Numbered from the stretch's first letter, positions 45,064 to 53,843 are shown. The stretch is 64,000 bases of DNA from Shimia marina (GCF_001458175.1 NZ_CYPW01000017.1:138881-202880); one strand, 5' to 3'. Program-made: numbers and translations. Notes: a model not told the origin generated them from the sequence alone.

Positions 45064-45606
45064 TCAATCGCACGCCATCTCCAAAAACTCAGGCGTCACG
45101 TCAAGTTTCTCCAGAAACGCCCATAGCGCACTGACCTCCATTGCCACCGTTCGGTCATTCACCAAAGGGTGCACGTAGATCACATCTGCCTCTTTCACGG
45201 CGTCATCCATAAAGAACCGCACGCCTTTCTCTGCGCCGTTGATCATCGCCAGCGGTGTCACCGCACCGGGCCGCACGCCAAGGTTCTCCAGCAACCGGTC
45301 TGCGGAGCCAAACGACAGATTGCCCACGCCCAGCTGCGCCCCCAGCACCTTCAGATCAATCTCGCGATCCTGCTCCAGCGTCACCAGATAATTGCGCTTC
45401 TTCTTGTCCCGCAGATAGAGATTTTTGATGCGGAGGGCCTTTTCACCGGGGACAATCATCGTCTCTTCCACGGATTTGGCATCCTCCACCGTGCGCAGCG
45501 GTACATGCTCATGCAGCACATAAGGAAGCCCCCAGTCGTCAAGCTGCGCCAAAAGCGCGTCTGAGCTGACCGGCAATGTATCCTGAAACTGAGATGATGC
45601 GTCCAT
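45064..45606 (-). CDS. Prolyl-tRNA editing domain protein (ProX/PrdX-type deacylase)
   Basis: A 180-residue free-standing YbaK/ProRS-editing domain. VLHEHVPLRTVEDA, the KNLYLRDKKKRNYLVTLEQDREIDLK core and GVRPGAVTPLAMIN are typical of ProXp-ala enzymes, which hydrolyse Ala-tRNA(Pro). Start ATG 45606 with GGGGAGGC; the long upstream frame is not used. Convergent with azoR. Confidence 0.88.
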   Translation of the reverse strand: MDASSQFQDTLPVSSDALLAQLDDWGLPYVLHEHVPLRTVEDAKSVEETMIVPGEKALRIKNLYLRDKKKRNYLVTLEQDREIDLKVLGAQLGVGNLSFGSADRLLENLGVRPGAVTPLAMINGAEKGVRFFMDDAVKEADVIYVHPLVNDRTVAMEVSALWAFLEKLDVTPEFLEMACD

Positions 45607-45871
45607 GAATGCCTCCCCTATGTAGATCGCTCCTCCATGCCGCAACGGCGCATACGGCGAAACCCCAAAACCGCCTGCTATACTTGACTCTGCGACTCCA
45701 CAGGCGTAAACGGCCACTCAATTCCGGGAGTCCGTCATACTTCCGGTCCCTTGGCCTATGTGCCGGGATCGCCCCCCGTCAGCGAGTTTCGCCCACGGGG
45801 GACATTGGCGTTTGGGCGGTTCGCACTTATGTTCGGGCCATAATGGAAGCGGTGATAAGGAGCCGGTAGCG
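45607..45871. other. Divergent promoter region upstream of ffh
   Basis: No gene seen. This should hold the promoters of the editing-domain gene and of ffh; a TTGACT near 45683-45688 is a possible -35 element. No riboswitch recognised. Confidence 0.4.
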
Positions 45872-47407
45872 ATGTTTGAAAATTTAAGCGAACGCCTCTC
45901 TGGTGTCTTTGATCGCCTGACCAAACAGGGTGCCCTCTCTGAGGACGATGTAAAAACCGCCCTGCGCGAAGTGCGTGTGGCCCTGCTTGAGGCCGATGTC
46001 TCGCTGCCCGTCGCGCGAGATTTTGTCAAAGCGGTGCAGGAAAAAGCCACTGGTCAGGCCGTTACCAAATCCGTGACACCGGGTCAGCAGGTTGTGAAAA
46101 TCGTTCACGATGAGCTGAAAGCCGTCTTGGCTGGCAATGACGATGCTGAACCCGGCACGCTGAAAATTGACAACCCGCCAGCGCCGATCCTGATGGTCGG
46201 CCTGCAGGGCTCTGGTAAGACCACCACCACAGGTAAGCTTGCCAAACGCCTGACAGAAAAAGACGGCAAGCGCGTGCTGATGGCCTCGCTCGACATCTAC
46301 CGCCCCGCCGCGATGCAGCAGTTGGCTGTCCTTGGCACCCAGATCGGCGTTGATACCCTGCCCATCGTGGCAGGCGAATCCGCCGTTCAAATCGCCAAAC
46401 GCGCCAAGCAGCAGGCCACCTTGGGTGGCTATGACGTCTACATGCTCGACACTGCCGGTCGTCTGCAGATTGACGAGACCCTGATGCAAGAGGTCGAAGA
46501 CGTCCGCGATGCGGTCACCCCGCGCGAGACCCTATTGGTGGTCGACGGGCTGACCGGTCAGGTGGCCGTGGAAGTCGCCGAAGAATTTGACGGCAAGATC
46601 GGCATCTCCGGTGTGGTCCTGACCCGTATGGACGGCGACGGCCGTGGCGGTGCGGCACTGTCCATGCGCGCGGTCACCGGCAAGCCCATCAAATACGTCG
46701 GTCTCGGCGAAAAGATGGAGGCGCTTGAAACCTTCGAAGCCGACCGGATCGCTGGCCGTATTCTGGGCATGGGCGACATCGTAGCCCTTGTTGAAAAAGC
46801 GCAGGAAACCATCGAGGCCGAACAGGCCGAACGCATGATGAAGCGCTTTCAGAAGGGCCGCTTCAACATGAATGACATGAAGATGCAGCTTGAACAGATG
46901 CAGAAGATGGGCGGCATGGAAGGCATGATGGGCATGCTGCCAGGCATGGGGAAAATGGCCAAACAGGTACAGGATGCCGGTTTTGATGACCGCATGATCG
47001 TGCGCCAGATCGCCATGATCCAATCCATGACCAAAATGGAACGCGCCAATCCACAACTCCTGCAAGCTTCCCGCAAAAAGCGGATTGCCAAAGGCTCCGG
47101 CATGGAGGTCTCCGACCTCAACAAGCTGCTCAAGATGCAGCGCCAGATGTCTGACATGATGAAAAAGATGGGAAAAATGGGCAAAGGCGGCATGCTCAAG
47201 CAAGCCATGAAAGGCATGATGGGCGGTAAAGGCGCGCCTGACATGGCTGGCATGGACCCGTCTCAAATGGATCCCAAAGCTCTAGAAGCCGCAGCCAAAG
47301 CCATGGGTGGCAAAGGCGGTCTGCCTGGAGGTCTCGGGGGACTTGGCGGTCTGGGTGGCGGCATGGGGCTGCCGTCTGGCTTGTCCGGTCTGGGCAAGAA
47401 GAAATAA
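45872..47407 (+). CDS. ffh: Signal recognition particle protein Ffh
   Basis: A 511-residue SRP54. The N domain is ENLSERLSGVFDRL onward, the G domain has GLQGSGKTTTTGKLA, DTAGRLQIDE and LTRMDGDGRGG, and the Met-rich M domain (about 325-470) binds SRP RNA and signal peptides. The tail is an unusual Gly/Leu/Met-rich segment. Start ATG 45872 with AAGGAG nine bases away. The RNA partner is encoded at 25185-25280. Confidence 0.97.
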   Translation: MFENLSERLSGVFDRLTKQGALSEDDVKTALREVRVALLEADVSLPVARDFVKAVQEKATGQAVTKSVTPGQQVVKIVHDELKAVLAGNDDAEPGTLKIDNPPAPILMVGLQGSGKTTTTGKLAKRLTEKDGKRVLMASLDIYRPAAMQQLAVLGTQIGVDTLPIVAGESAVQIAKRAKQQATLGGYDVYMLDTAGRLQIDETLMQEVEDVRDAVTPRETLLVVDGLTGQVAVEVAEEFDGKIGISGVVLTRMDGDGRGGAALSMRAVTGKPIKYVGLGEKMEALETFEADRIAGRILGMGDIVALVEKAQETIEAEQAERMMKRFQKGRFNMNDMKMQLEQMQKMGGMEGMMGMLPGMGKMAKQVQDAGFDDRMIVRQIAMIQSMTKMERANPQLLQASRKKRIAKGSGMEVSDLNKLLKMQRQMSDMMKKMGKMGKGGMLKQAMKGMMGGKGAPDMAGMDPSQMDPKALEAAAKAMGGKGGLPGGLGGLGGLGGGMGLPSGLSGLGKKK

Positions 47408-47417
47408 GCAGAGGTCT

Positions 47418-47768
47418 ATGATCATGAAATATCTCCCCCTTGTTCTGTTGTGCTCTCTCGCTGCCTGCGGTGACGTGATCACCGTTGATCTGGACACAGC
47501 ACCAGATGGCCCCGTGCGCGGTGATTATCGCACCGTGCTTGACGGCATTCCCACCACTGTGACCGCGCGCGCCCATGAGGCCGAGGTGAACTTCACCGAA
47601 ACCGGTGGCTCCATCGGCTATGGCAAGCTCTTTGCTCTGGCGGATACGGAACTGCGCCGCCAAACAGGCTGTCGCGAAGTCCGCATCCTGAACAATGACA
47701 CCCAAAAGCTGCAGTCCGGTGTCTCAAGCAGCTTCATTTTTGAGCTCGATGAGTGTCCCCCGGTTTAA
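47418..47768 (+). CDS. Putative small lipoprotein
   Basis: A 116-residue protein, MIMKYLPLVLLCSLAACGD at its start: a signal peptide with lipobox LAAC. The mature part has two further cysteines (RRQTGCREVRI and ELDECPPV), perhaps disulfide-bonded. No family recognised. AGAGG precedes two in-frame ATGs, 47418 and 47424; either could be used. Ten bases after ffh, ahead of the GNAT genes. Confidence 0.75.
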   Translation: MIMKYLPLVLLCSLAACGDVITVDLDTAPDGPVRGDYRTVLDGIPTTVTARAHEAEVNFTETGGSIGYGKLFALADTELRRQTGCREVRILNNDTQKLQSGVSSSFIFELDECPPV

Positions 47769-47784
47769 GCTGACGTAAATCCAC

Positions 47785-48294
47785 ATGACCATTGCGCCCA
47801 CCATATCCACAGCACGCCTGACGCTGCGCCAGCCCGAAGCCGGAGATTTCCCTGCTTACGCGGGTTATTGCGCCAGTGATCGCGCACGCTTTGTGGGTGG
47901 CCCTTTTGACGCGGTGAAAGCATTTGAGAAGCTGGCGGCGATGGCGGGCCACTGGGTACTACGCGGCTTTGGACGATATATTATCGAACATAAGGGCGCA
48001 CCTGTTGGCCACGTTGGCCCTCTGGCGTTGGAAAGTGGCCAGGATCCAGAGATGACTTGGACGCTCTGGAACGAAACCTCCGAAGGCAAGGGGATCGCGA
48101 AAGAAGCCAGCGCCGCAGTGCTGGATCATTTATTGCAAGACGCGCAATGGGCAGGCCTTATCTCACGTGTGGATGCACAAAATACGCCGTCACGTAGACT
48201 CGCTGAAAGTCTCGGTGCCACGTTGACAGATGAAGCCGCGCCAAGCTGGATGCCTACAGCGGTCACCTATCGCTTTCTGAAGGTGGGCGTATGA
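47785..48294 (+). CDS. GNAT N-acetyltransferase (RimJ/RimL-like), copy 1
   Basis: A 169-residue acetyltransferase of the Acetyltransf_3 type: STARLTLRQPEAGDFPAYAGY, the acetyl-CoA segment near GKGIAKEASAAVLDHLL, and a C-terminal NTPSRRLAESLGAT. First of three tandem, related but clearly diverged genes. The pattern matches N-terminal or small-molecule acetylation; substrate unknown. Its stop overlaps the next start. Confidence 0.88.
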   Translation: MTIAPTISTARLTLRQPEAGDFPAYAGYCASDRARFVGGPFDAVKAFEKLAAMAGHWVLRGFGRYIIEHKGAPVGHVGPLALESGQDPEMTWTLWNETSEGKGIAKEASAAVLDHLLQDAQWAGLISRVDAQNTPSRRLAESLGATLTDEAAPSWMPTAVTYRFLKVGV

Positions 48295-48839
48295 TGCGTT
48301 ACGAAGTTCCCCAACTGGAAACAGAGCGTCTCATCCTACGCGGTCACCGCGAAAGTGACATTGCCGCAGAAAAAGCGTTCTTTGCGACGGATGCGTCCCA
48401 ATTTGTCGGCGGCCCGATACCGCCGCACCGCGCGTGGCGCACCGTTGCCATGATGATGGGCCACTGGGCGCTGCGCGGATTTGGCTTCTGGGCTTTGGAA
48501 GAAAAGGCGACCGGCGCATATGTCGGTCGGGCTGGCCTCTGGTTCCCTGACGGCTGGCTGGAAAAAGAAATCGGCTGGACCCTCATGAATGATGCCACAG
48601 GCAAAGGCTATGCCACCGAGGCCGCCCTCGCAGCCCGCACCCATGCCCATGACGTCCTTGGCTGGGAGACCGCGATCTCTCAAATCGACCCGAAAAATGA
48701 CGCCTCCAAAGCTGTCGCCGCACGCCTTGGCGCGCGCTTTGAAAAACACTTTGAAGATCCCGAATATGGGCAGATCGAAATCTGGCGCCACCCTGCACCA
48801 GCCGATCTTGTGAACGGCGGTATGGAGGCCTATGCCTGA
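48291..48839 (+). CDS. GNAT N-acetyltransferase (RimJ/RimL-like), copy 2
   Basis: A 182-residue paralogue: LETERLILRGHRESD, FVGGPIPPHRAWRTVAMMMGHWALRGFGFWALEE, and GKGYATEAALAARTHAHDVLG for acetyl-CoA. It shares the FVGGP and GHWxLRG segments with copy 1. Overlaps the neighbours by four bases upstream (ATGATG) and one base downstream, so the three are translated together. Confidence 0.9.
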   Translation: MMRYEVPQLETERLILRGHRESDIAAEKAFFATDASQFVGGPIPPHRAWRTVAMMMGHWALRGFGFWALEEKATGAYVGRAGLWFPDGWLEKEIGWTLMNDATGKGYATEAALAARTHAHDVLGWETAISQIDPKNDASKAVAARLGARFEKHFEDPEYGQIEIWRHPAPADLVNGGMEAYA

Positions 48840-49444
48840 TGCCACAAAAGACTATTCCCATTCTCGAAACCAAACGCCTGATCCTGCGCGGGCCAGAGCC
48901 TGAAGATTATCCAAACTTCAAGGCCACCTTCGCCTCTTACCGCTCCCGCTTCATGGGCGGACCGCTTAATGCCTATGAAACATGGATGCTTTATGCGGCT
49001 GAAATTGGCCACTGGAACATTCGCGGCTATGGCATGTGGATGATCCACGACAAAAACACCGACGAAACACTCGGCATGGCGGGTGGCTGGTTCCCGGCCA
49101 AATGGCCAGAGCGCGAAATCGCATGGATCATCTGGCCTGACAAAGCCGGACACGGCTATGCCCTTGAAGCGACCCATGCTGTGCGCCGCTATTTCTACCA
49201 TGATCTGGGCTGGGACGGTGCCGTGTCTTACATCGACCCAAAAAATCTGGACAGCATCCGGCTGGCCGAACGTTTGGGCGCCACCAAGGACAAATCCGCC
49301 CCATCGGTGGATGGGCACGACGTGGTCTACCGCCACCCTTCGCCCGAAGCACTGGCTTCCTCTCAGATTGGCGACGCCATCGAAATGGAAATCAGCCACT
49401 ACGCCGATCCGATGTTCAAACCGAAAGGCTACGCTCTTGACTGA
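48839..49444 (+). CDS. GNAT N-acetyltransferase (RimJ/RimL-like), copy 3
   Basis: A 201-residue paralogue: LETKRLILRGPEPEDYPNF, RFMGGPLNAYETWMLYAAEIGHWNIRGYGMW, and the acetyl-CoA segment GHGYALEATHAVRRYFYHDLG. It has a longer C-terminal part than copies 1 and 2. Its end overlaps the TTG start of the chorismate mutase gene by eight bases. Confidence 0.9.
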   Translation: MPQKTIPILETKRLILRGPEPEDYPNFKATFASYRSRFMGGPLNAYETWMLYAAEIGHWNIRGYGMWMIHDKNTDETLGMAGGWFPAKWPEREIAWIIWPDKAGHGYALEATHAVRRYFYHDLGWDGAVSYIDPKNLDSIRLAERLGATKDKSAPSVDGHDVVYRHPSPEALASSQIGDAIEMEISHYADPMFKPKGYALD

Positions 49445-49733
49445 CGCTGTATCCCGCGCCGCAGATGTGCTCAAAGAGCACCGCGAAAGCATCGACCGCC
49501 TCGATGCGATCCTCGTCTACACGCTGGGCGAGCGTTTCAAACACACGCAGGCTGTCGGGAAACTGAAAGCCACCCACGACCTTCCCCCGTCCGATCCCGA
49601 TCGCGAAGCGAAACAGATCGCACGTCTCGAAGATCTTGCAAAACGGGCCGATCTGGACCCCGAATTTGCCAAGAATTTCCTGAATTTCATCATTGCTGAG
49701 GTCATTCAGCACCACAAGAAACATCAGGAATAG
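49437..49733 (+). CDS. Chorismate mutase, AroQ type
   Basis: A 98-residue helical enzyme, converting chorismate to prephenate. HRESIDRLDAILVYTLGERFKHTQAVGKLKA contains the first-helix Arg and the Lys of the AroQ active site; LDPEFAKNFLNFIIAEVIQHHKKHQ is the last helix. No ATG or GTG suits; TTG 49437 has AAAGG nine bases upstream and overlaps the GNAT stop. Feeds pheA (29057-29902). Confidence 0.9.
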   Translation: MTDAVSRAADVLKEHRESIDRLDAILVYTLGERFKHTQAVGKLKATHDLPPSDPDREAKQIARLEDLAKRADLDPEFAKNFLNFIIAEVIQHHKKHQE

Positions 49734-49742
49734 CAAACCGTT

Positions 49743-49827
49743 GAACAGACAGAACTCTGTTCTTCGACACCAACCCGCACCGTGCTGGTGCACACACTCT
49801 GCACCACCGAAACACACCGGTGCACAC
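49743..49827 (+). promoter_or_regulatory. Repeat-rich leader of rpsP
   Basis: A GAACAGA/TCTGTTC hairpin (49743-49762) is followed by GGTGCACAC twice (49787-49795, 49819-49827) with TGCACC between them (49800-49805), so the middle element can pair with either side. It ends 22 bp before the rpsP start. Possibly a leader switch; function not shown. Confidence 0.4.
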
Positions 49828-49849
49828 GCCATTACTAGGAGATAACACC

Positions 49850-50203
49850 ATGGCTATGAAAATTCGTCTCGCCCGCGGCGGTTCCAAAAAGCGTCCTTTC
49901 TATCGCGTTGTTGCAGCGGACAGTCGCATGCCACGTGACGGCCGCTTCATCGAGAAGCTCGGCACCTACAACCCACTGCTGCCAAAAGACAGCGAAGAGC
50001 GCGTAAAACTGAACATGGAGCGCGTTCAGTACTGGCTGGACCAGGGCGCACAGCCTTCTGACCGTGTGTCCCGCTTCCTGGAAGCTGCTGGTGTTGTGAC
50101 CAAGAAAGAGCGCAACAACCCGAAAAAAGCTGAGCCTGGCAAAAAAGCCAAAGAGCGCGCAGAAGAAAAAGCTGCAAAAGCGGCTGAAGCTGCAGAAGAG
50201 TAA
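49850..50203 (+). CDS. rpsP: 30S ribosomal protein S16
   Basis: A 117-residue S16. [42 protein letters not shown] is the family start; a Lys/Ala/Glu-rich tail of about 35 residues is added, as in other alphaproteobacteria. ATG 49850 has AGGAGA upstream. Followed after 17 bases by bluB. Confidence 0.98.
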   Translation: MAMKIRLARGGSKKRPFYRVVAADSRMPRDGRFIEKLGTYNPLLPKDSEERVKLNMERVQYWLDQGAQPSDRVSRFLEAAGVVTKKERNNPKKAEPGKKAKERAEEKAAKAAEAAEE

Positions 50204-50220
50204 GACGGACCGGCCCCGGA

Positions 50221-50850
50221 ATGACAAAGTTCTCTTCCGAATTCCGGGACGATCTGCACCGGCTCATGCGGTGGCGACGCGATGTGCGCCGCTTCCGCAC
50301 CGATCCAGTGGACGAGGCACTCCTTCAGGCGTGCCTCGACACGTTTCAGCTCGCCCCTTCCGTGGGCCTGTCAGAACCTTGGCGTGTGGTGCGCGTCGAT
50401 AGCGACCACGCCCGCACCGCCGCTCTCAGAAATTACGAAACCGCCAACGCAAAGGCGCTCAAGGGCTACGGCAGCGACCGGGCCAAGCTTTATGCCAATC
50501 TCAAACTTTCCGGCATGAAAGAGTCTCCTGTCCAATTGGCCATCTACTGCGACGAAGCCACCGCCAAAGGTCGCGGCCTCGGGGCTGGCACCATGCCTGA
50601 AATGCGCCGATACTCCGTGGTGGGGGCCATCACCCAGTTCTGGCTCACCGCGCGCAGCTTTGGTCTCGGTGTGGGCTGGGTTTCCATTTTGGATCCGGCA
50701 CAGCTCAATCGCGATCTGAAGGTGCCCGAAGACTGGGCACTGGTAGCCTACCTCTGCGTCGGCTGGCCAGAAGAGCTTTCGGAAACCCCCGAACTTGCCA
50801 AAGCTGGCTGGGAAGACCGCGACAGCGCACTCTCCATCCTGAGCCGCTAA
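50221..50850 (+). CDS. bluB: 5,6-dimethylbenzimidazole synthase BluB
   Basis: A 209-residue flavin-destructase of the nitroreductase fold that turns reduced FMN and O2 into dimethylbenzimidazole, the lower ligand of vitamin B12. [48 protein letters not shown] and [10 protein letters not shown] are BluB segments. It lies between rpsP and rimM, unusual in the S16 operon, and needs O2 for its reaction. Confidence 0.92.
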   Translation: MTKFSSEFRDDLHRLMRWRRDVRRFRTDPVDEALLQACLDTFQLAPSVGLSEPWRVVRVDSDHARTAALRNYETANAKALKGYGSDRAKLYANLKLSGMKESPVQLAIYCDEATAKGRGLGAGTMPEMRRYSVVGAITQFWLTARSFGLGVGWVSILDPAQLNRDLKVPEDWALVAYLCVGWPEELSETPELAKAGWEDRDSALSILSR

Positions 50851-50915
50851 GCCTCTCCCTTGCGTCCCCGCGCGCAATCGGAGAAAACAGCCGCATGCAA
50901 AGCAAAGGCCCCGCC

Positions 50916-51434
50916 ATGAGCGATACCCCTTCTGATCTGATCTGTGTTGGCGCCATTGGCGGCGCCTATGGTGTGCGCGGCGAAGTCCGCCTCAAAAGCT
51001 TCACCGCAGAAACACATGCCCTCGAAGACTATGCCCCCCTGCTGACAGAGGATGGTGCCTTTGAATTTACGGTGACCATCACGCGCGGCATCAAAAACGG
51101 GCTTGCAGCCCGCCTGTCCGGCATCGCGACCAAAGAACAGGCTGATGCCCTCAAGGGCGTGAAACTCTTCGTGCCACGTGACCGACTTCCAGAAACCGAA
51201 GATGATGAATATTACTACACCGATCTTGTCGGGCTGGAGGTGCGCGACACCGGCGGCGCGGTATTGGGCAAAGTAAAAACCGTGGTCAACCACGGCTCCA
51301 CGGACATTCTTGAAGTGCTGGTGCCCGGCAGTTCCGACACCGTATTGCTGCCGTTTACACTGGCCGCTGTGCCAACCGTCGACATCGCCTCTGGCCGCAT
51401 CATTGCCGACCCGCCTGAAGGGCTGTTTGATTGA
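50916..51434 (+). CDS. rimM: Ribosome maturation factor RimM
   Basis: A 172-residue 30S maturation protein that binds S19. An N-terminal beta-barrel ([21 protein letters not shown]) is followed by a PRC-barrel domain from about residue 95 ([23 protein letters not shown]). ATG 50916 has AAAGG upstream; ATG 50895 would add seven residues. Its stop overlaps the trmD start. Confidence 0.95.
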   Translation: MSDTPSDLICVGAIGGAYGVRGEVRLKSFTAETHALEDYAPLLTEDGAFEFTVTITRGIKNGLAARLSGIATKEQADALKGVKLFVPRDRLPETEDDEYYYTDLVGLEVRDTGGAVLGKVKTVVNHGSTDILEVLVPGSSDTVLLPFTLAAVPTVDIASGRIIADPPEGLFD

Positions 51435-52240
51435 TGACCAACGAGACCAAGAAACCCAAATCCCATGGTCGCCTGTCTATTTCAGCCAGCCTGAAACCGC
51501 GTGAGCTGATCACCCACAACCCGAGACTGGCCAAGGTCTGGTCCGCGCGCATCATCACGCTCTTTCCCGATGCCTTTCCCGGCGTATTGGGCGAAAGCCT
51601 CACCGGCAAGGCGCTCAAAGACGGCAAATGGCAGCTCGAAACAACCAACCTGCGGGACTTTGGGCTGACCAAACACCGCAATGTGGATGACACCCCCGCT
51701 GGCGGTGGCGCAGGTATGGTGTTGCGCCCTGATGTGCTTGGCCCTGCCATTGAACACACCATGCGCGGCGCGCGCGGCAACTGGCCGCTGGTCTACCTGT
51801 CCCCCCGTGGCCGTCGCTTTGATCAAAGCATGGCACGCGCCTGGTCACAGGCCGATGGCATCACCATGCTCTGCGGCCGCTTTGAGGGCGTGGATCAGCG
51901 CGTTCTGGATCACTACAATATTCAGGAGGTCAGCCTCGGCGATTTTGTCCTCACCGGAGGGGAAATTGCCGCACAGGCCATGATAGACGCCACCGTGCGC
52001 CTGCTGCCGTCGGTGCTGGGCAATGCCGACAGCATTGAAGAAGAAAGCCACTCAAACGGCCTGCTGGAACACCCGCAATATACCAAGCCAGCTGAGTGGC
52101 AGGGGCGCACCATTCCTGACGTGCTGATGTCAGGTCACCACGCCAAAATCGAACAATGGCGCCGCCAGATGTCAGAAGACATCACCCAAGAACGCCGCCC
52201 GGATATGTGGGATGCCTTTCAGGCGCAAAAAGACAGTTGA
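51434..52240 (+). CDS. trmD: tRNA (guanine37-N1)-methyltransferase
   Basis: A 268-residue SPOUT methyltransferase that makes m1G37 and prevents frameshifts. Core: ARIITLFPDAFPGVLGESLTG, DDTPAGGGAGMVLRPDV, and the trefoil-knot SAM region LCGRFEGVDQRV and GDFVLTGGE. About 35 residues precede the usual start near KVWSARIITLF, with no internal Met, so this extension seems genuine. Coupled to rimM (TGATGA). Confidence 0.96.
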   Translation: MTNETKKPKSHGRLSISASLKPRELITHNPRLAKVWSARIITLFPDAFPGVLGESLTGKALKDGKWQLETTNLRDFGLTKHRNVDDTPAGGGAGMVLRPDVLGPAIEHTMRGARGNWPLVYLSPRGRRFDQSMARAWSQADGITMLCGRFEGVDQRVLDHYNIQEVSLGDFVLTGGEIAAQAMIDATVRLLPSVLGNADSIEEESHSNGLLEHPQYTKPAEWQGRTIPDVLMSGHHAKIEQWRRQMSEDITQERRPDMWDAFQAQKDS

Positions 52241-52258
52241 ATCTCCGCGTATAGCTCA

Positions 52259-52280
52259 GGCGCAACCAAATCCTTGCGCC
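52259..52280. terminator. Hairpin after trmD
   Basis: GGCGCAA/TTGCGCC stem (7 bp) with an eight-base loop, 18 bp past the trmD stop. No T run. Confidence 0.4.
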
Positions 52281-52337
52281 TCGGCCACTCTCTATGCTCT
52301 TGTCCCTGCATATGAATTTTGAACAGGGACCACGATC

Positions 52338-52673
52338 ATGGCGGCAAAATTTGAACTCTACACTGATAAAGCCGGTGAATATCGCTTCCGCTTGAAAGCA
52401 GGCAACGGCGAGAACATCCTCGCATCTGAAGGTTACAAACAGAAAGCCAGCTGCGAAAACGGCATTGAATCCGTCAAAAAAAACGCGTCCGAAGATGCTC
52501 GCTATGAGCGCAAAGAAACGGCGGCAGGAAAATATATGTTCAATCTCAAAGCCACCAATGGGCAGGTGATTGGCACCTCTCAAAGCTACACCAGCGCTTC
52601 TGGTCGCGACAATGGGATTGAATCCGTCAAGAAAAACGCACCAGAGGCTGCGGTTGACGATCAAACCGCGTGA
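52338..52673 (+). CDS. YegP/DUF1508-family protein
   Basis: A 111-residue protein of two DUF1508 repeats: FELYTDKAGEYRFRLKAGNGENILASEGYKQKASCENGIESVKKNA and, at about 57-103, a second copy with YMFNLKATNGQVIGTSQSYTSASGRDNGIESVKKNA. The fold is a small beta-beta-beta-alpha unit; the role is unknown, though some members are linked to stress. Own promoter region of about 95 bp. Confidence 0.93.
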   Translation: MAAKFELYTDKAGEYRFRLKAGNGENILASEGYKQKASCENGIESVKKNASEDARYERKETAAGKYMFNLKATNGQVIGTSQSYTSASGRDNGIESVKKNAPEAAVDDQTA

Positions 52674-52687
52674 TCCCTTAAAACGCG

Positions 52688-52722
52688 ACGCAGGCCCGGC
52701 ACCCCACGAGCAGAGCCTGCGT
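52688..52722. terminator. Inverted repeat between convergent genes
   Basis: ACGCAGGC/GCCTGCGT, eight-base arms with a 19-base loop, between yegP and the Sel1-like gene. No T run; tentative. Confidence 0.35.
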
Positions 52723-52739
52723 ACCACTGCAGAAGAATG

Positions 52740-53843
52740 TCAGGGCGTTTTCTGCAACCGGTCGATCCCTGACAGCTCCCCCACAATCACTTTGATGACT
52801 TTTGACCGCATCGGCCCGAGACGGCAGTCTTTCTGAATGTCGGTGTCTGCGCAGAACTGCACCACAGCATTCAACGTGCGCGTGTTGAAAATGCCCGTCG
52901 TGCGCCCCACGGCGTACCCTCTGGCGCGCATCTCTTCCTGCAACACATGCACATAGGCGTTTTTGTCGAGGCGCGAGACCACAAACAGCGCGCGTTCAAA
53001 ATCGGGATTTGGCGTTCCGGCAACAATCTCTGTCGCTGACGCGCGGAAGGCGCGGTGGCTTTGTGTAGCATATGCCAGATAAAGCGCCTGCTCGGCACGC
53101 ACCCTTGTGCGAATGCTCGGATGCGCCACCATTTCAGCACGCAAAGCAAGTGCTTCTGCTCCGCGCTCCTCCTGCAGCAGTTTGAGAAGCGCCTCCGCCG
53201 CTTTACCACCTGCCTTGGCCTGATCCTGTCGGGCCACATCCACCAACTGCGCCTGCAGCTTCGCAGCATTCAGATCAAACTCCGCGCCTTGACGCATGGC
53301 AGCCAATGCAATTTGCATCGAAGGAACATGGCCCGCCTGCGCAAATCGCGTCAGTTCTTTGCGGCCAAACGCGATATCCGACTGCGCTCCAAACCGTTTC
53401 TGATAGTGATAGGCCGCACGCAGAGCCTGCGCCCGCTCAATGCCAAGATCAGAGGCAATATCAAGCTGCTCCAGAGACGCCAGCGCTTGCTCTTGAGACA
53501 TCAACAGCTTTGCATAGGAGGTGCGCGCCCCATCGCGCCCGCTCTTAATCGCTGCCTGATACCAAAGCGCCGCCGCCTCCGGATCTACCGCCGTGCCGAC
53601 GCCTTTAAGGTGGTAGTAGGCCAGTTTGGCCTGTGCCCGCGCGTCCCCCTCCTGAGCCAGCGCATGCATCGCCCCAAACGCGGCAGAGGCATCGGGCGCC
53701 CCATGCGTTCCGATCCGCAAAGCTTCCGCAGCGGCATAACGCTGCTTTGGTGTTACCTCCTGCGCGGCAGACGCCGAGGCTTCCGTGAGTGATAGCGTCA
53801 CAATCGCGCTGACCGTGAGTGCCAAAAATGCTCTGCGTGCCAT
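52740..53843 (-). CDS. Secreted Sel1/TPR-like repeat protein
   Basis: A 367-residue protein with a signal peptide (about 1-27). Two Sel1-like repeats lie near ALAQEGDARAQAKLAYYHLKGVGTAVDPEAAALWYQAAIKSG; most of the rest is helical, and a C-terminal peptidoglycan-binding-like segment, EEMRARGYAVGRTTGIFNTRTLNAVVQFC, ends in a disulfide-sized pair of cysteines. Possibly a cell-envelope scaffold. ATG has GGAGG upstream. Followed upstream by the GH25 gene on the same strand. Confidence 0.75.
   Translation of the reverse strand: MARRAFLALTVSAIVTLSLTEASASAAQEVTPKQRYAAAEALRIGTHGAPDASAAFGAMHALAQEGDARAQAKLAYYHLKGVGTAVDPEAAALWYQAAIKSGRDGARTSYAKLLMSQEQALASLEQLDIASDLGIERAQALRAAYHYQKRFGAQSDIAFGRKELTRFAQAGHVPSMQIALAAMRQGAEFDLNAAKLQAQLVDVARQDQAKAGGKAAEALLKLLQEERGAEALALRAEMVAHPSIRTRVRAEQALYLAYATQSHRAFRASATEIVAGTPNPDFERALFVVSRLDKNAYVHVLQEEMRARGYAVGRTTGIFNTRTLNAVVQFCADTDIQKDCRLGPMRSKVIKVIVGELSGIDRLQKTP

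Noticed and set aside
46532-47266. His-rich 244-codon minus-strand frame
   Set aside because: The His content mirrors the Met-rich M domain of ffh (ATG read backwards is CAT).
49794-49806. 13-base match ACACTCTGCACCA shared by the rpsP leader and 34414-34426
   Set aside because: Dozens of 13-base matches are expected by chance in 64 kb on both strands, so a shared element is not supported.
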